This document shows positions 9,780-18,582 of a stretch of DNA of 64,000 nucleotides, one piece after another. This stretch comes from an uncultured Cohaesibacter sp. (lineage in GTDB: Bacteria; Pseudomonadota; Alphaproteobacteria; Rhizobiales; Cohaesibacteraceae): positions 1,813,303 through 1,877,302 of the forward strand of contig NZ_OY761553.1 in assembly GCF_963664735.1 (NCBI RefSeq), given 5' to 3'. The notes under the pieces were generated by a model, which saw only the letters and a list, made by a program, of their open reading frames with translations, had not been told where the DNA came from and made no database searches. Numbering within the stretch: the stretch's first letter is position 1; each line of letters starts with the position of its first letter. Both the position numbers and the translations under genes were made by a program.

Positions 9780-11443
9780 GCAACATTCTCTCCGTAAGCA
9801 ATCTTTGCGTTGCCTATCAGGACAATGTGGAAACCCGGTCTTTGCTTGAAGACATCACCTTCGAGCTTGGACAGTCTGAAATTCTCGGCCTTGTGGGCGA
9901 AAGTGGGTCCGGCAAGAGCCTTCTTTGCCGCGCCATCATCAGGCTGCTACCCTCTCCCAAGCTTTCCGTCACCGGTGGCGTTGTCGATCTGGAAGGGCAA
10001 TCCTTGCTCGAGCTTGATGATCGCGCCATGATGAAGGTACGCGGACGCCGGATTGGCATGATTTTCCAAAACCCGACAAGCCACCTTGATCCGGTGATGC
10101 GCATAGGCGATCAGATCTGCGAAGGCCTGATCCAGCACGGATCCTATACCAAGGCGCAAGCCAAAGAGCAGGCGATCGAGCTTCTTGATCAGGTCGGTTT
10201 CCCCGACCCTGCAAGGGCTTTCAAAAGCTATGCTCATGAATTTTCCGGAGGCATGCGCCAACGTGCCATGATCGCAATTGCTCTATCTTGCGAGCCGGAA
10301 ATCCTGATCGCCGACGAGCCCACCACCGCTCTTGACGTGACAGTTCAGGCGCAAATTCTGGAGCTTCTTGTGGAGCTGCGGCAAAAGCGCGGTCTTTCGA
10401 TTATTCTCATCACCCACGATCTGGGCGTCGTTGCACAAACCTGCGACCGGATTGCGGTTATGCGCGATGGGCGGATCGTCGAGATTGACGAGAAACGCAA
10501 GTTGCTCGCCTCCCCGACCCATGAATATACAAGGACGCTCATAGGCTCTCATCCTTCCTTTGATGCACACATCGCCCATGATGAACATGGCGAGGCTGAA
10601 GATGAACACGGCGCGATCAAGCCGATTTTCGAGGTTGACGATCTTGTGGTGGAATTCAACACCAGTAAGGGCTGGTTTAGTGGCAAGCAGGCTTTCCGGG
10701 CGCTTGCAGGTGTCAGCTGTCAGATATTCCCCGGCGACACGGTCGGCATTGTAGGCGAAAGTGGATCGGGCAAAAGCACCATGGCGCGCGCCATGCTTGG
10801 CCTGACGCCGGTTTCATCGGGCCACATCACCTATGACGGCTCGGTGTTGACCTTGGAAAAGGAAATAGCACTCAAGCGACTGCGCAAAGAAGTCGCGATG
10901 GTGTTTCAGGATCCGTTCAACGCGCTCAATCCGCGCATGTCTGTTGAAGCGGCCTTGCGCGAAGTGTTGATCACCCAAGGTGAGTGCACCAAGGACAAAA
11001 TCGATGGCCGCATCGACGAACTGCTTGATCTGGTCGGCCTTGACAGGAGCTTCAGACCAAGACGACCCAAAAGCCTATCGGGTGGCCAGTGCCAGCGCGT
11101 CGGTATCGCGCGCGCCCTCGCGGTCAATCCGAAAGCCATTATTGCCGATGAATGTGTCGCGGCACTCGACGTGACAATTCAGGCGCAGATTATCTCCCTA
11201 TTCAAGGACCTGCGGGAAAAGATGGGCCTGACGATCATTTTCATCGCCCATGATCTCGCAATCGTCCGCGAGCTTTGCGAATCCGTGATCGTGATGCATC
11301 ACGGGCGCATCGTAGAAAAAGGCAGCACCGAAGAAGTATTTGAAAATCCAAAACAAGCTTATACCGCCAATCTGCTTTCCGCGATCCCGAATATCGATCC
11401 GGACAAGCCTCTTGGCTCCAAATTGGCAGCCCTCGCAGAATAG
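9776..11443 (+). CDS. Fused dual-ATPase of peptide ABC transporter (DppD-DppF type)
   Basis: A 555-residue protein with two complete ATPase modules. The first (about residues 1-265) has Walker [10 protein letters not shown], signature [15 protein letters not shown] and Walker [14 protein letters not shown]. The second (about 285-545) has [25 protein letters not shown] and [13 protein letters not shown]. In the second, the Walker B aspartate is followed by Glu-Cys rather than Glu-Pro. OppD/OppF-type ATPases are usually two proteins; single-chain fusions as in GsiA are known. The start at 9776 overlaps the permease stop by four bases. Confidence 0.9.
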   Translation: MSNILSVSNLCVAYQDNVETRSLLEDITFELGQSEILGLVGESGSGKSLLCRAIIRLLPSPKLSVTGGVVDLEGQSLLELDDRAMMKVRGRRIGMIFQNPTSHLDPVMRIGDQICEGLIQHGSYTKAQAKEQAIELLDQVGFPDPARAFKSYAHEFSGGMRQRAMIAIALSCEPEILIADEPTTALDVTVQAQILELLVELRQKRGLSIILITHDLGVVAQTCDRIAVMRDGRIVEIDEKRKLLASPTHEYTRTLIGSHPSFDAHIAHDEHGEAEDEHGAIKPIFEVDDLVVEFNTSKGWFSGKQAFRALAGVSCQIFPGDTVGIVGESGSGKSTMARAMLGLTPVSSGHITYDGSVLTLEKEIALKRLRKEVAMVFQDPFNALNPRMSVEAALREVLITQGECTKDKIDGRIDELLDLVGLDRSFRPRRPKSLSGGQCQRVGIARALAVNPKAIIADECVAALDVTIQAQIISLFKDLREKMGLTIIFIAHDLAIVRELCESVIVMHHGRIVEKGSTEEVFENPKQAYTANLLSAIPNIDPDKPLGSKLAALAE

Positions 11444-11482
11444 GGCCTTTCCATAATGCTGAACAGAAGGAACACAGATCCA

Positions 11483-13000
11483 ATGCTTAAAAAGATTTCG
11501 CGAGTGGGCCTTATTGCGCTCACCCTTGCTATGGGCGCGGTTACCGTGGCAGACGCTGCAGGCGTATTGTCCATCGGCCGCCGCGAGGACTCCAGCACCT
11601 TTGACCCGATCAACACCGCGCAGAACATCGACTTCTGGGTATTCATGAACGTTTATGACGTGCTCGTTCGCGTTGACAAATCCGGTTCCAAGCTGGTTCC
11701 TGGTCTTGCTGAATCCTGGGACATTTCCGACGATGGCCTGACCTACACACTTCATCTTCGTGATGCCAAATTCTCTGATGGCTCACCGATCACGTCTGAA
11801 GATGCAAAATTCTCTCTGGAACGCATCCGCGACGACGAACTGTCTCTGTGGTCCGACACCTACAAAATCATCACCAACATCGAAACTCCGGACGCCAAAA
11901 CCGTTGTGATCACTCTGTCCGGCCAGTCCGCTCCGTTCCTCTCCACCCTTGCTATGCCGGGCACCTCCATCATTTCAAAGGCTGGTTTTGAAAAGATGGG
12001 TCAGGAAGCCTATGCCGAAAACCCGGTTGCTTCTGGTGCATTTACGGTCAAGGAATGGCTCCGCGGCGACCGCGTTATTCTGGAGAAAAATCCGGAATTC
12101 TGGCAGGCTGACAAGGTAAGTCTTGATGGCGTTGAATGGATTTCCATGCCAGACGACAACACCCGTATGATGGCTGTTCAGGCTGGTGAGCTGGACGCAG
12201 CGATCTATGTTCCGTTTTCCCGCGTGACCGAGCTCAAGAAAGACCCGAACCTGACGCTTCACATCGAGCCATCAACCCGTGAAGACCATCTGCTGATGAA
12301 CCACGAACATGCTCCGCTCGACAATGTTCATGTACGCGCAGCTATCGATTATGCAATCGACAAGCAGAGCATCGTTGATGCCGTTACCTTCGGTCAGGGC
12401 ACCGTTGCAAACAGCTACATTCCAAAAGGCGCTCTTTACCACAGCGATGACAATGGCGCTCGTCCATATGACGTTGAAAAGGCAAAGGCTGAGCTGAAAG
12501 AAGCTGGCGTTGACAACATCTCTCTCGACTATCTGGTTAGCGCTGGTAACGAAGTTGAAGAGCAGACAGCCGTTCTCATCCAGCAGCAGCTCGCTGCCGT
12601 TGGCATCACCGTTAATCTGATCAAGATGGACGCCAGCCAGACCTGGGACATGCTTGTTGATGGCGATTATGATCTGTCCATGAACTACTGGACCAACGAC
12701 ATTCTCGACCCTGACCAGAAAACGACCTTTGTTGTTGGTCATGACGTCAACATGAACTACATGACCCGCTACAACAATGAAAAGGTCAAACAGCTGGTAG
12801 CTGATGCCCGTCTCGTGCTGGACCCGAAAAAACGCGAAGAAATGTATTTCGAAATCCAGAAACTGGCAAAAGCCGACGCGCACTGGATCGACCTGTACTA
12901 CAGCCCGTTCATCAACGTCTCCGCAAAATATGTCAAAAACTTCGACCAGAATCCACTTGGTCGCTTCTTCCTGGAAGACACTGTAAAAGAAGCCAAATAA
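11483..13000 (+). CDS. Peptide-binding periplasmic protein, SBP family 5
   Basis: A 505-residue secreted solute-binding protein of the DppA/OppA family. The signal peptide (residues 1-25) probably ends at ADA-AG. The body has family hallmarks such as LAESWDISDDGLTYTLHLR and a late VRAAIDYAIDKQSIVD helix. I choose the ATG at 11483; a preceding in-frame ATG at 11456 would spoil the signal peptide. It delivers peptides, or a peptide-like signal, to the permease and ATPase encoded just upstream. It is the last gene of the pip transcript and ends at a strong bidirectional terminator. Confidence 0.9.
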   Translation: MLKKISRVGLIALTLAMGAVTVADAAGVLSIGRREDSSTFDPINTAQNIDFWVFMNVYDVLVRVDKSGSKLVPGLAESWDISDDGLTYTLHLRDAKFSDGSPITSEDAKFSLERIRDDELSLWSDTYKIITNIETPDAKTVVITLSGQSAPFLSTLAMPGTSIISKAGFEKMGQEAYAENPVASGAFTVKEWLRGDRVILEKNPEFWQADKVSLDGVEWISMPDDNTRMMAVQAGELDAAIYVPFSRVTELKKDPNLTLHIEPSTREDHLLMNHEHAPLDNVHVRAAIDYAIDKQSIVDAVTFGQGTVANSYIPKGALYHSDDNGARPYDVEKAKAELKEAGVDNISLDYLVSAGNEVEEQTAVLIQQQLAAVGITVNLIKMDASQTWDMLVDGDYDLSMNYWTNDILDPDQKTTFVVGHDVNMNYMTRYNNEKVKQLVADARLVLDPKKREEMYFEIQKLAKADAHWIDLYYSPFINVSAKYVKNFDQNPLGRFFLEDTVKEAK

Positions 13001-13064
13001 GACCTTTCAGCGCACAGCCCCTTTTTAGCGGTGCGCTGATTTATTCCTCGATCGGGAAACTCAA

Positions 13065-13099
13065 AAGCCCGCAGCAATCAGATGAATTGCTGCGGGCTT
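13065..13099. terminator. Bidirectional terminator between convergent genes
   Basis: AAGCCCGCAGCAAT and ATTGCTGCGGGCTT form a perfect 14-bp stem around a 7-base loop. On the minus strand the stem runs into TTTTGA, ending dap transcription; on the plus strand it follows the peptide-binding protein gene. Confidence 0.85.
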
Positions 13100-13126
13100 A
13101 CCTATTTTATCCTGCCAGTTGCGGAA

Positions 13127-14680
13127 CTAGAGGCGACGATAGGAAAGTTTACGCGCCAGCCAGCAGCCAACAACCAGACTTTCTATTTTGCCGGAAGCAT
13201 CGCGTTTGGCAGAAACGGTCCAGTTGCCCGGAGCCGGAGCGTCCATTGAGCGGCGGGTAACCATCACCCATGTATCAGGCCCGACCGGATGAACCCGTTC
13301 CATGATCCCCTCGCCCAGAACACCTTCGCAAACGGCATATAATCCGCCATCTTCAGCCAGAATGGTGAGGGTTGCGTCCAGCTCGTCGGTGTAATAGCGA
13401 CCGGCAAGGTCTCCACCTGACGAATAAGGTTCGGTTGCTAGCGGTTCCAGAACAGATGTCAGATTTTCGTCTGCACGGGTCATAACCGTTTTATCGCCAT
13501 CGTGAGCGACGGTTACATCGCCCCCCTTGAGACAGCCATCCGCACTCATATTGAGGGCATCACTGCCTGTGGCATTGTGTAGAAGTGCGCCCTTCTTGCC
13601 GGTTTCGATGTTCACGAGCAAACCGGTTTCCGGACAGATCCACTGCCCTTCCCAACTGTCGGGCACGGTTTCCAATGCCGGATCTTCATAGCCCAAAGCG
13701 GCTTTGAAAAGGGATGCTGCGGCACCGAAGGAATCCGCTTCATGGTTGAAATTGACATAGACAGACAAATGTTCCGAAGCGCAATGCATGCGGAAAGAAC
13801 GGAAGCCACGCAGGGCGCCGCCATGTCCGGTCACCTTGCGGCCAGCCACCTCCATATGGGCCAGTCCATAGCCATAGGCGGCCGGTGTGCCATCCTTGAA
13901 GGTCGGAGGAACAGAAAGGCGCTGATAAAGCCCATCAGGATTGCCGACTGTTTTGTCGATCCAGCTTTCATAAGCCATCATGTCTTCAAGGGAGGCGGAA
14001 ATACCTGCATCACCGAACCAGTAGATGCCGTTGTCCGCAGGCATGTAACCGGCAGTTGGGCTTCCCTCATAACCGACCACACCGTCGGCGGTCACGCGAC
14101 TATCGGAAAGCAATGCGGCAGTTTTCATACCCGCTGGCCCCCAGATGATTTCGCTGATCAGCCCCTTGAGCCTGCGGCCGGTTTCCCGCTCGATCAATTC
14201 GCCAACCAGCCGGAAGTTGCCATTGCAATAGGAATAGCTGGTGCCCGGCTCGAAGTGGCCGGTTTTCATACGGGAGAACATCGCATAGGCATCATCGCGC
14301 GTGAAGGTCTGCTCGGCCTTGGCACCTTGCAAGATTGTCAGAGCCCAATAGTCGCGCAAGCCCGACTGGTTGTGACACAGCTCCTGAACGCTGGGCAAGG
14401 GGCCTTCAAAATGAGGCAGCAACTCGGGAAGCCGCGCGTTGAGGGGAGCAAAATCCTTGAACTGATCCAACAGGACACCGCATGTGAATTGCTTCGAAAT
14501 CGAGCAGATCGGCAACCGGGTTGCGGTTGTCATTCTCCGGTGGGCGGCAAGATCTGAGTAACCCCAGGCACGAAGGGCGATGACCTCTCCATCCTTGACA
14601 ACACCGGCGACACCACCCGGGCCCGGATGAAGATGGGGAAGTGCATCTAGGGCACATTCCAACTTAGCTAAATCGACCAT
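13127..14680 (-). CDS. dap: D-aminopeptidase, serine peptidase family S12
   Basis: A 517-residue protein that I recognise as a close relative of the D-stereospecific aminopeptidase of Ochrobactrum anthropi (about 520 residues). Catalytic residues of the penicillin-recognising fold are in place: Ser60-x-x-Lys63 (ICSISKQF), Tyr151-Cys-Asn153 and His286-Gly-Gly (TGHGGALRG). The two C-terminal beta-barrel domains follow, ending in GCWLARKLSYRRL. It removes N-terminal D-Ala and similar residues from short peptides or amides. No signal peptide is visible, so it is cytoplasmic. It converges on the peptide transporter operon, which suggests that D-residue peptides, perhaps from peptidoglycan or host peptides, are imported and trimmed. 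Confidence 0.9.
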   Translation of the reverse strand: MVDLAKLECALDALPHLHPGPGGVAGVVKDGEVIALRAWGYSDLAAHRRMTTATRLPICSISKQFTCGVLLDQFKDFAPLNARLPELLPHFEGPLPSVQELCHNQSGLRDYWALTILQGAKAEQTFTRDDAYAMFSRMKTGHFEPGTSYSYCNGNFRLVGELIERETGRRLKGLISEIIWGPAGMKTAALLSDSRVTADGVVGYEGSPTAGYMPADNGIYWFGDAGISASLEDMMAYESWIDKTVGNPDGLYQRLSVPPTFKDGTPAAYGYGLAHMEVAGRKVTGHGGALRGFRSFRMHCASEHLSVYVNFNHEADSFGAAASLFKAALGYEDPALETVPDSWEGQWICPETGLLVNIETGKKGALLHNATGSDALNMSADGCLKGGDVTVAHDGDKTVMTRADENLTSVLEPLATEPYSSGGDLAGRYYTDELDATLTILAEDGGLYAVCEGVLGEGIMERVHPVGPDTWVMVTRRSMDAPAPGNWTVSAKRDASGKIESLVVGCWLARKLSYRRL

Positions 14681-14762
14681 TTTAAAATCCGAACTATTAC
14701 AATAAAATCATATAGATAGCTTAGCAATTCTGGAAGGAATTGCCAATAGTTTCGCGATGATC

Positions 14763-15146
14763 TCACAGCAATTGCTCAAAGAAAGGAGAAGCGGCCAAGA
14801 TCTGGTCGCTCCGCAGCTTCTTAGGTGGATTAAGCGCCCTACCAATGGTGGCCGTGGCCGGCTCTTCAATTCCCGCAGACTGATTTTGCTCCACCTCTTT
14901 ATGGACGTTTTTCGCCGTATGTAAGACGGCGTCACGCCCCTTGATAAAGCTCTGCTCCTTGACGATTTCGCGATAGGCCCTGTTGAAATTACGCGCCCGT
15001 TGCGGAGAAGGATTGAGGACTTTTGTCACGTATCGAGCAAGGCTCTTGGCGATCTCCGGCTTGATATGGCCAGCGCGGCAAAGCTCTTCTCTTGTGAAAA
15101 TGCATTCTGGCCATGAGATACGGCTATGAACGATTTTAAATATGAG
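14763..15146 (-). pseudogene. Unrecognised coding remnant
   Basis: The frame is open from 15146 to the TAA near 14763, but the only near-standard start is a GTG at 15029. Sequence upstream of that GTG still looks protein-like (TREELCRAGHIKPEIAK), so this is more likely the 3' end of a decayed gene than an intact 88-residue protein. I do not recognise a family. It reads away from the heme-operon promoter at 15150. Confidence 0.3.
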
Positions 15147-15149
15147 TTA

Positions 15150-15177
15150 TTGACACAAGAATAATTGTGCCTATAGT
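15150..15177 (+). promoter_or_regulatory. Sigma-70-like promoter of the TonB-system operon
   Basis: TTGACA (15150-15155), a 16-base spacer and TATAGT (15172-15177). This is the best -35/-10 pair I see in the window. The 17-bp inverted repeat that follows starts at the last base of the -10, so a bound repressor would cover the transcription start. Confidence 0.65.
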
Positions 15178-15193
15178 TGAGTTTGTTACTCAA
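15177..15193. promoter_or_regulatory. IRO-box-like inverted repeat, copy 1
   Basis: TTGAGTTTGTTACTCAA is a perfect 6-5-6 inverted repeat. It fits the TGA-N9-TCA pattern reported for RirA-type iron-responsive operators of rhizobia. It sits over the likely transcription start of the exbB-exbD-tonB operon. Related copies occur at 25046 and 25073 in front of hmuP. Confidence 0.65.
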
Positions 15194-15386
15194 CTTAAAT
15201 ATCCATCTAGCCTCACTCTTGGGCTGGAAGCTGGGCGCGTGATCTCAAGTATATGGAAACAATACATCTTTCCGCTTCTTTGACTTTGTCGGCGAGCAGA
15301 CGTTCTGGTCTTGTTTGGCTGTCCTCATGCTGGCAGCTATTGGGCATCTTTCATGGCAAGTTGGGTCTGGCAAAGAATGGCCCTCA

Positions 15387-15436
15387 TTGGCTAAGCCAAC
15401 AGGCTTGGCCTGAGAAGCCAGCTTTTGGGCTGGCTT
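15387..15436 (+). promoter_or_regulatory. Hairpins in the leader of the TonB operon
   Basis: The region holds TTGGCT-A-AGCCAA (15387-15399) and an 8-bp stem AAGCCAGC / GCTGGCTT (15415-15436) followed by TTGGCTTAATT. The second resembles a weak terminator and lies 36 bases before the first gene, in a leader of about 290 bases. It may be an attenuator or an mRNA-stability element. The leader otherwise holds no convincing gene. Confidence 0.35.
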
Positions 15437-15472
15437 TGGCTTAATTGGTCTTTGAGTTTTTGGAATGCAAAA

Positions 15473-15922
15473 ATGAAATTCTATAGATACTTCCGATCAG
15501 GCATTGCATGTCTCTTGATGGCGGGATGCGGATTTTTGTTGTTGCCACAAGAGGCATTGGCACAAGAGCATGGAAAATCCATCAGCATCGAGCTGAACAA
15601 AGCTCAACCGCTTAAAGATGCTTGTCGAATCTCTTTCATCGTTCGCAATGATCTTGGAGCACCACTGCAAGAGCTTGGCATTGAAATTGTTGTCCTTGAT
15701 CGTGACGGGCTGGCACAAGAGTTGATGGTTCTCAAGACTGGCTCCTTGCGCAAAGGCAAAAGACGGTTGCGCCAGTTCGACCTGCCGCAGACCGATTGCG
15801 GCCAGATCGGAGAAATCCTGATCAATGATGTCTCCGAATGTCAAGCAGACGGCATGACAGCAGCCAGTTGCCTTGACGTCATCCGCCCAACCCACAAGAC
15901 AAATATAAAGCTCGGCCTTTGA
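15473..15922 (+). CDS. Small exported protein of the TonB locus, unknown function
   Basis: A 149-residue protein with a signal peptide that most likely ends at ALA-QEH around residue 31. A Cys inside the hydrophobic core (MAGCG) is a poor lipobox. The mature part looks like a beta-rich domain with four Cys residues that could form disulfides (DACRISF, TDCGQI, SECQAD, ASCLDV). The start has GGA eight bases upstream. It leads the operon with exbB, two exbD genes and tonB behind the iron-type operator. That suggests a periplasmic role in heme or iron uptake, but I do not recognise the family. Confidence 0.7.
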   Translation: MKFYRYFRSGIACLLMAGCGFLLLPQEALAQEHGKSISIELNKAQPLKDACRISFIVRNDLGAPLQELGIEIVVLDRDGLAQELMVLKTGSLRKGKRRLRQFDLPQTDCGQIGEILINDVSECQADGMTAASCLDVIRPTHKTNIKLGL

Positions 15923-16035
15923 TGGGACCGATGGTCTGGGCCATCTCGCATGGATGGGCACCAGGCCAGCAAATGACATCTTTTACAGCAGACAGGACCG
16001 AAGCATTTTCCGACACTTAATCCCAGGAATTGAAT

Positions 16036-16731
16036 ATGAATATCTTAGTTGAACAGCTCTATGGAATGATTGATATGGGCGGGCCTGTCGTTCTGCTGCT
16101 TGTCATTCTATCGGTCCTCTCGCTAACCGTCATTCTCTATAAGCTTTGGCAATTTTCCTATATTGGCATTGGGCGACACAGGCGCGCGCGCAAGGCACTT
16201 GACCTATGGCTCAGCGGTAGAGGCGATCTGGCTCTATCCCTGCTGGAAAAAGGCAAATCTCCGGTTACTGTCGTCGTCGCGCATGCCGTAAGAGGACAAA
16301 GGAACCATTCAAACAAACCGGCATTGATAAGGGAAGATATCGAACGGGTTGCCGTTTCATCCTTGTCAAAAACCCGCTTCATGCTGCGCTTTCTGGAAAC
16401 CGTGGGCCAGATTTCTCCATTGCTGGGCCTCTTCGGAACGGTCATCGGGATGATCGAGGCCTTCCAGCGTCTTCAGGAGGCCGGAGCAACCGTAGACCCG
16501 TCTGTTCTGGCTGGAGGGATTTGGGTTGCCTTGCTCACGACGGCGGTTGGTCTGGCCGTTGCCATCCCCGCAAGCCTCTTTGCTGACTGGTTTACAACCC
16601 GCGTCGAGCGAGAGCAGGAAGTCATGGAAGAGCTGGTCACAGCCGTCCTGACAGGCAAAATCACTGATCCAGCGAAAGAGCAATTGCGTAGTGCCCCATC
16701 GCTGCAAGTGGACCTCGCACATGCGACTTAG
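16036..16731 (+). CDS. exbB: ExbB/TolQ-family proton channel subunit
   Basis: A 231-residue inner-membrane protein with three helices, of the MotA/TolQ/ExbB family. Helix 1 lies around VVLLLVILSVLSLTVILY. The conserved segment FLETVGQISPLLGLFGTVIGMIEAF and the last helix (GIWVALLTTAVGLAVAIPASL) line the proton pathway. With ExbD it energises TonB. The ATG at 16036 has AGGA seven bases upstream. It overlaps exbD by 11 bases. Confidence 0.92.
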   Translation: MNILVEQLYGMIDMGGPVVLLLVILSVLSLTVILYKLWQFSYIGIGRHRRARKALDLWLSGRGDLALSLLEKGKSPVTVVVAHAVRGQRNHSNKPALIREDIERVAVSSLSKTRFMLRFLETVGQISPLLGLFGTVIGMIEAFQRLQEAGATVDPSVLAGGIWVALLTTAVGLAVAIPASLFADWFTTRVEREQEVMEELVTAVLTGKITDPAKEQLRSAPSLQVDLAHAT

Positions 16732-17104
16732 CAAAGCGCGCAAGAAACGCTCGATCGTCGGCTTGACGTCTCTTATTGACGTGATTTTTCTGCTGCTCCT
16801 GTTTTTCATGCTGTCCTCCACTTTTTCCCAATACAGCCAGCTTGATCTCGGTGTCTCGGGTGCAGGCTCCGCACGCGGTTCGATGCCAAAATTGATTATC
16901 GCTCTGTCGGACGATGGCATTGTTCGGCTCAACGGCCAGCCTTCGTCCCCGTCAGAGCTGGAGCTGGCCTTGGAGCCCTTCCTGCTCAAGGGAGTGAAAA
17001 CGGCTGTTGTCGTTCCTCGCGGCGATGTGAAATTGCAAAAACTGGTGGATCTTCTCGGACGCCTGAAACACAGCAAGCTCGAAGCGGTTTCCCTGTCAAA
17101 CTGA
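16721..17104 (+). CDS. exbD: ExbD, first copy
   Basis: A 127-residue protein with a basic N-terminus, a single membrane helix carrying the essential proton-binding aspartate (LTSLIDVIFLLLLFFML) and a periplasmic domain. I start it at the ATG at 16721 inside the exbB tail, consistent with coupled translation. It differs clearly from the second ExbD copy, so the two are not a recent duplication. Confidence 0.9.
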   Translation: MRLSKARKKRSIVGLTSLIDVIFLLLLFFMLSSTFSQYSQLDLGVSGAGSARGSMPKLIIALSDDGIVRLNGQPSSPSELELALEPFLLKGVKTAVVVPRGDVKLQKLVDLLGRLKHSKLEAVSLSN

Positions 17105-17140
17105 AGTAAGGAGAGCTGGTCTAAAGGCTGGCAGATCACC

Positions 17141-17584
17141 ATGCGCATGCACAAGGCGAAGGCACATAAAAAGGTTTTGCCGGATAATACTATCCCACTG
17201 ATCAACATCGTCTTTTTGATGCTTATCTTCTTTCTCATCGCAGGCACGATAGCGCCATCGATTTCCCCTGATCTGAACCCGGCGCAGTCCCAGGCTTTGC
17301 CAAAGACCGCCCCAGCAGGCAATGCACTTGAAATTCTGAAGGATGGAACGCTCATTCACCAAGGCCTTAGGCTTTCCTTGGAAGAGGCAATCGCGCAGTT
17401 CCCTGCCTTAAGTTATGATCCATCACACAAAGCCCCTCAGCCAGCCCCTGCATCCGATGAACGCACTTTGCACATACTGGCTGATAAAGAATTGTCAACT
17501 GCCAGCCTCATTCCAATCCTTCAGGCTTTTCGTGCCGCCGGACACAAGAATATTCGTCTCGTTACGCTAAGAGAGAGCCATTGA
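17141..17584 (+). CDS. ExbD-like protein, second copy
   Basis: A 147-residue ExbD/TolR family protein. Where ExbD normally has Asp in the membrane helix, this copy reads NTIPLINIVFLMLIFFLIAG. An Asn lies at the position of the proton-carrying Asp (compare LTSLIDVIFL in the first copy). If so, this subunit may be structural rather than proton-translocating. A Pro/Ala-rich periplasmic part follows. It starts 36 bases after the first exbD and its stop overlaps the tonB start by one base (TGATG). Confidence 0.82.
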   Translation: MRMHKAKAHKKVLPDNTIPLINIVFLMLIFFLIAGTIAPSISPDLNPAQSQALPKTAPAGNALEILKDGTLIHQGLRLSLEEAIAQFPALSYDPSHKAPQPAPASDERTLHILADKELSTASLIPILQAFRAAGHKNIRLVTLRESH

Positions 17585-18582
17585 TGCAAAGGTTTGGTCT
17601 TGCACTGTTTCTATTGCTGTCAGTTGCCCTGCATACCGCAGGAGCATGGGTATTTGTGCAAAATCCAGAGAAGGCGCGTGAAGAACGGGGTGCCGGAACT
17701 GCAGCGCTGGAGATTGGCCGCGCGTTTGATTCACTGGAACAGTTCGAGGTCACGGCGACCCCGGTGGCACCTTCAAAGGCCAATGCGGAGGCAGTCGAAA
17801 CGGAACCCGTACGTGCAGTTACCCCAGTGAAAGCCGCAGAAGCGGTTGTTCCGGCGGTTACGTCTTTGGTTCAGATATCGCCAGCACAGGCCCTAGAAAC
17901 CAAAGCTCTGGAATTGACAAGGAATGAAAATCTCAAGTCGCCAGACATCCTTCAACCTCAGTCCGTTTTACCACGCGCGGTCAAATCTCTCCCAGCCAGA
18001 GAGCTTTCGGCTGCATTTACTCCGATAACGGCACAAGAGAGAAAGACCGCGCCCCCAAAGCCAGTCGAACCGAGCAAATCAACCAGTTTGGAACCGGTCT
18101 CCGAGGTATCGCGGCTCCCGATGGCCAAAGCCGAAACGCCCACGATTCCTGCTGCTGCCAAAAAGATCAAGGCCACACGAAAGTCAGCCAGCGTGGCGTC
18201 AGTTGCCTCAAGGAAGGGGGGTAACAGCTCCAATTCCAAAGGCTCGGCGAAAGCCACTGGCGGCAATGGCGGCAAGAGCGCCAGCAATGGCGATGCGCTC
18301 ACGTCTAACTATATGGGTAAAGTCCGCTCGCGGATTGCTCGAAAGAAACGCTATCCGACTGCTGCGAGACGCAGGGGCGTGACAGGAACTGCGGTCATAT
18401 CCTTTGTCATTGCGAAGTCAGGAAGCATCTCAGGCTTGCGTCTGGTTCGATCTTCAGGCAGCGAGATCCTTAACGACGCGGCTCTTGCAATGGCCAAGAG
18501 AGCCGCTCCGTTCCCCAAAATTCCCGAGAGTACCGGCAAGAGCAGCCTGACGATTACCCTTCCCATAAACTTCTCTCGATAG
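17584..18582 (+). CDS. tonB: TonB energy-transducing protein
   Basis: A 332-residue protein with an N-terminal membrane anchor (FGLALFLLLSVALHTAGAWVF, containing the conserved His of the anchor), a long Pro/Ala/Lys-rich periplasmic linker (about residues 40-230) and a C-terminal TonB domain (about 240-332: YPTAARRRGVTGTAVISF and a final LTITLPINFSR). It links the proton motive force to the outer-membrane receptor. The ATG overlaps the exbD2 stop. It ends the operon before a bidirectional terminator. Confidence 0.92.
   Translation: MQRFGLALFLLLSVALHTAGAWVFVQNPEKAREERGAGTAALEIGRAFDSLEQFEVTATPVAPSKANAEAVETEPVRAVTPVKAAEAVVPAVTSLVQISPAQALETKALELTRNENLKSPDILQPQSVLPRAVKSLPARELSAAFTPITAQERKTAPPKPVEPSKSTSLEPVSEVSRLPMAKAETPTIPAAAKKIKATRKSASVASVASRKGGNSSNSKGSAKATGGNGGKSASNGDALTSNYMGKVRSRIARKKRYPTAARRRGVTGTAVISFVIAKSGSISGLRLVRSSGSEILNDAALAMAKRAAPFPKIPESTGKSSLTITLPINFSR

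Noticed and set aside
13742-14557. A 271-codon plus-strand open frame inside dap
   Set aside because: It is the complement of a confidently recognised D-aminopeptidase gene and has no protein-like character.
15253-15444. A 63-codon ORF in the TonB-operon leader
   Set aside because: No ribosome site, Ser/Trp-rich unstructured translation, and it covers hairpins.
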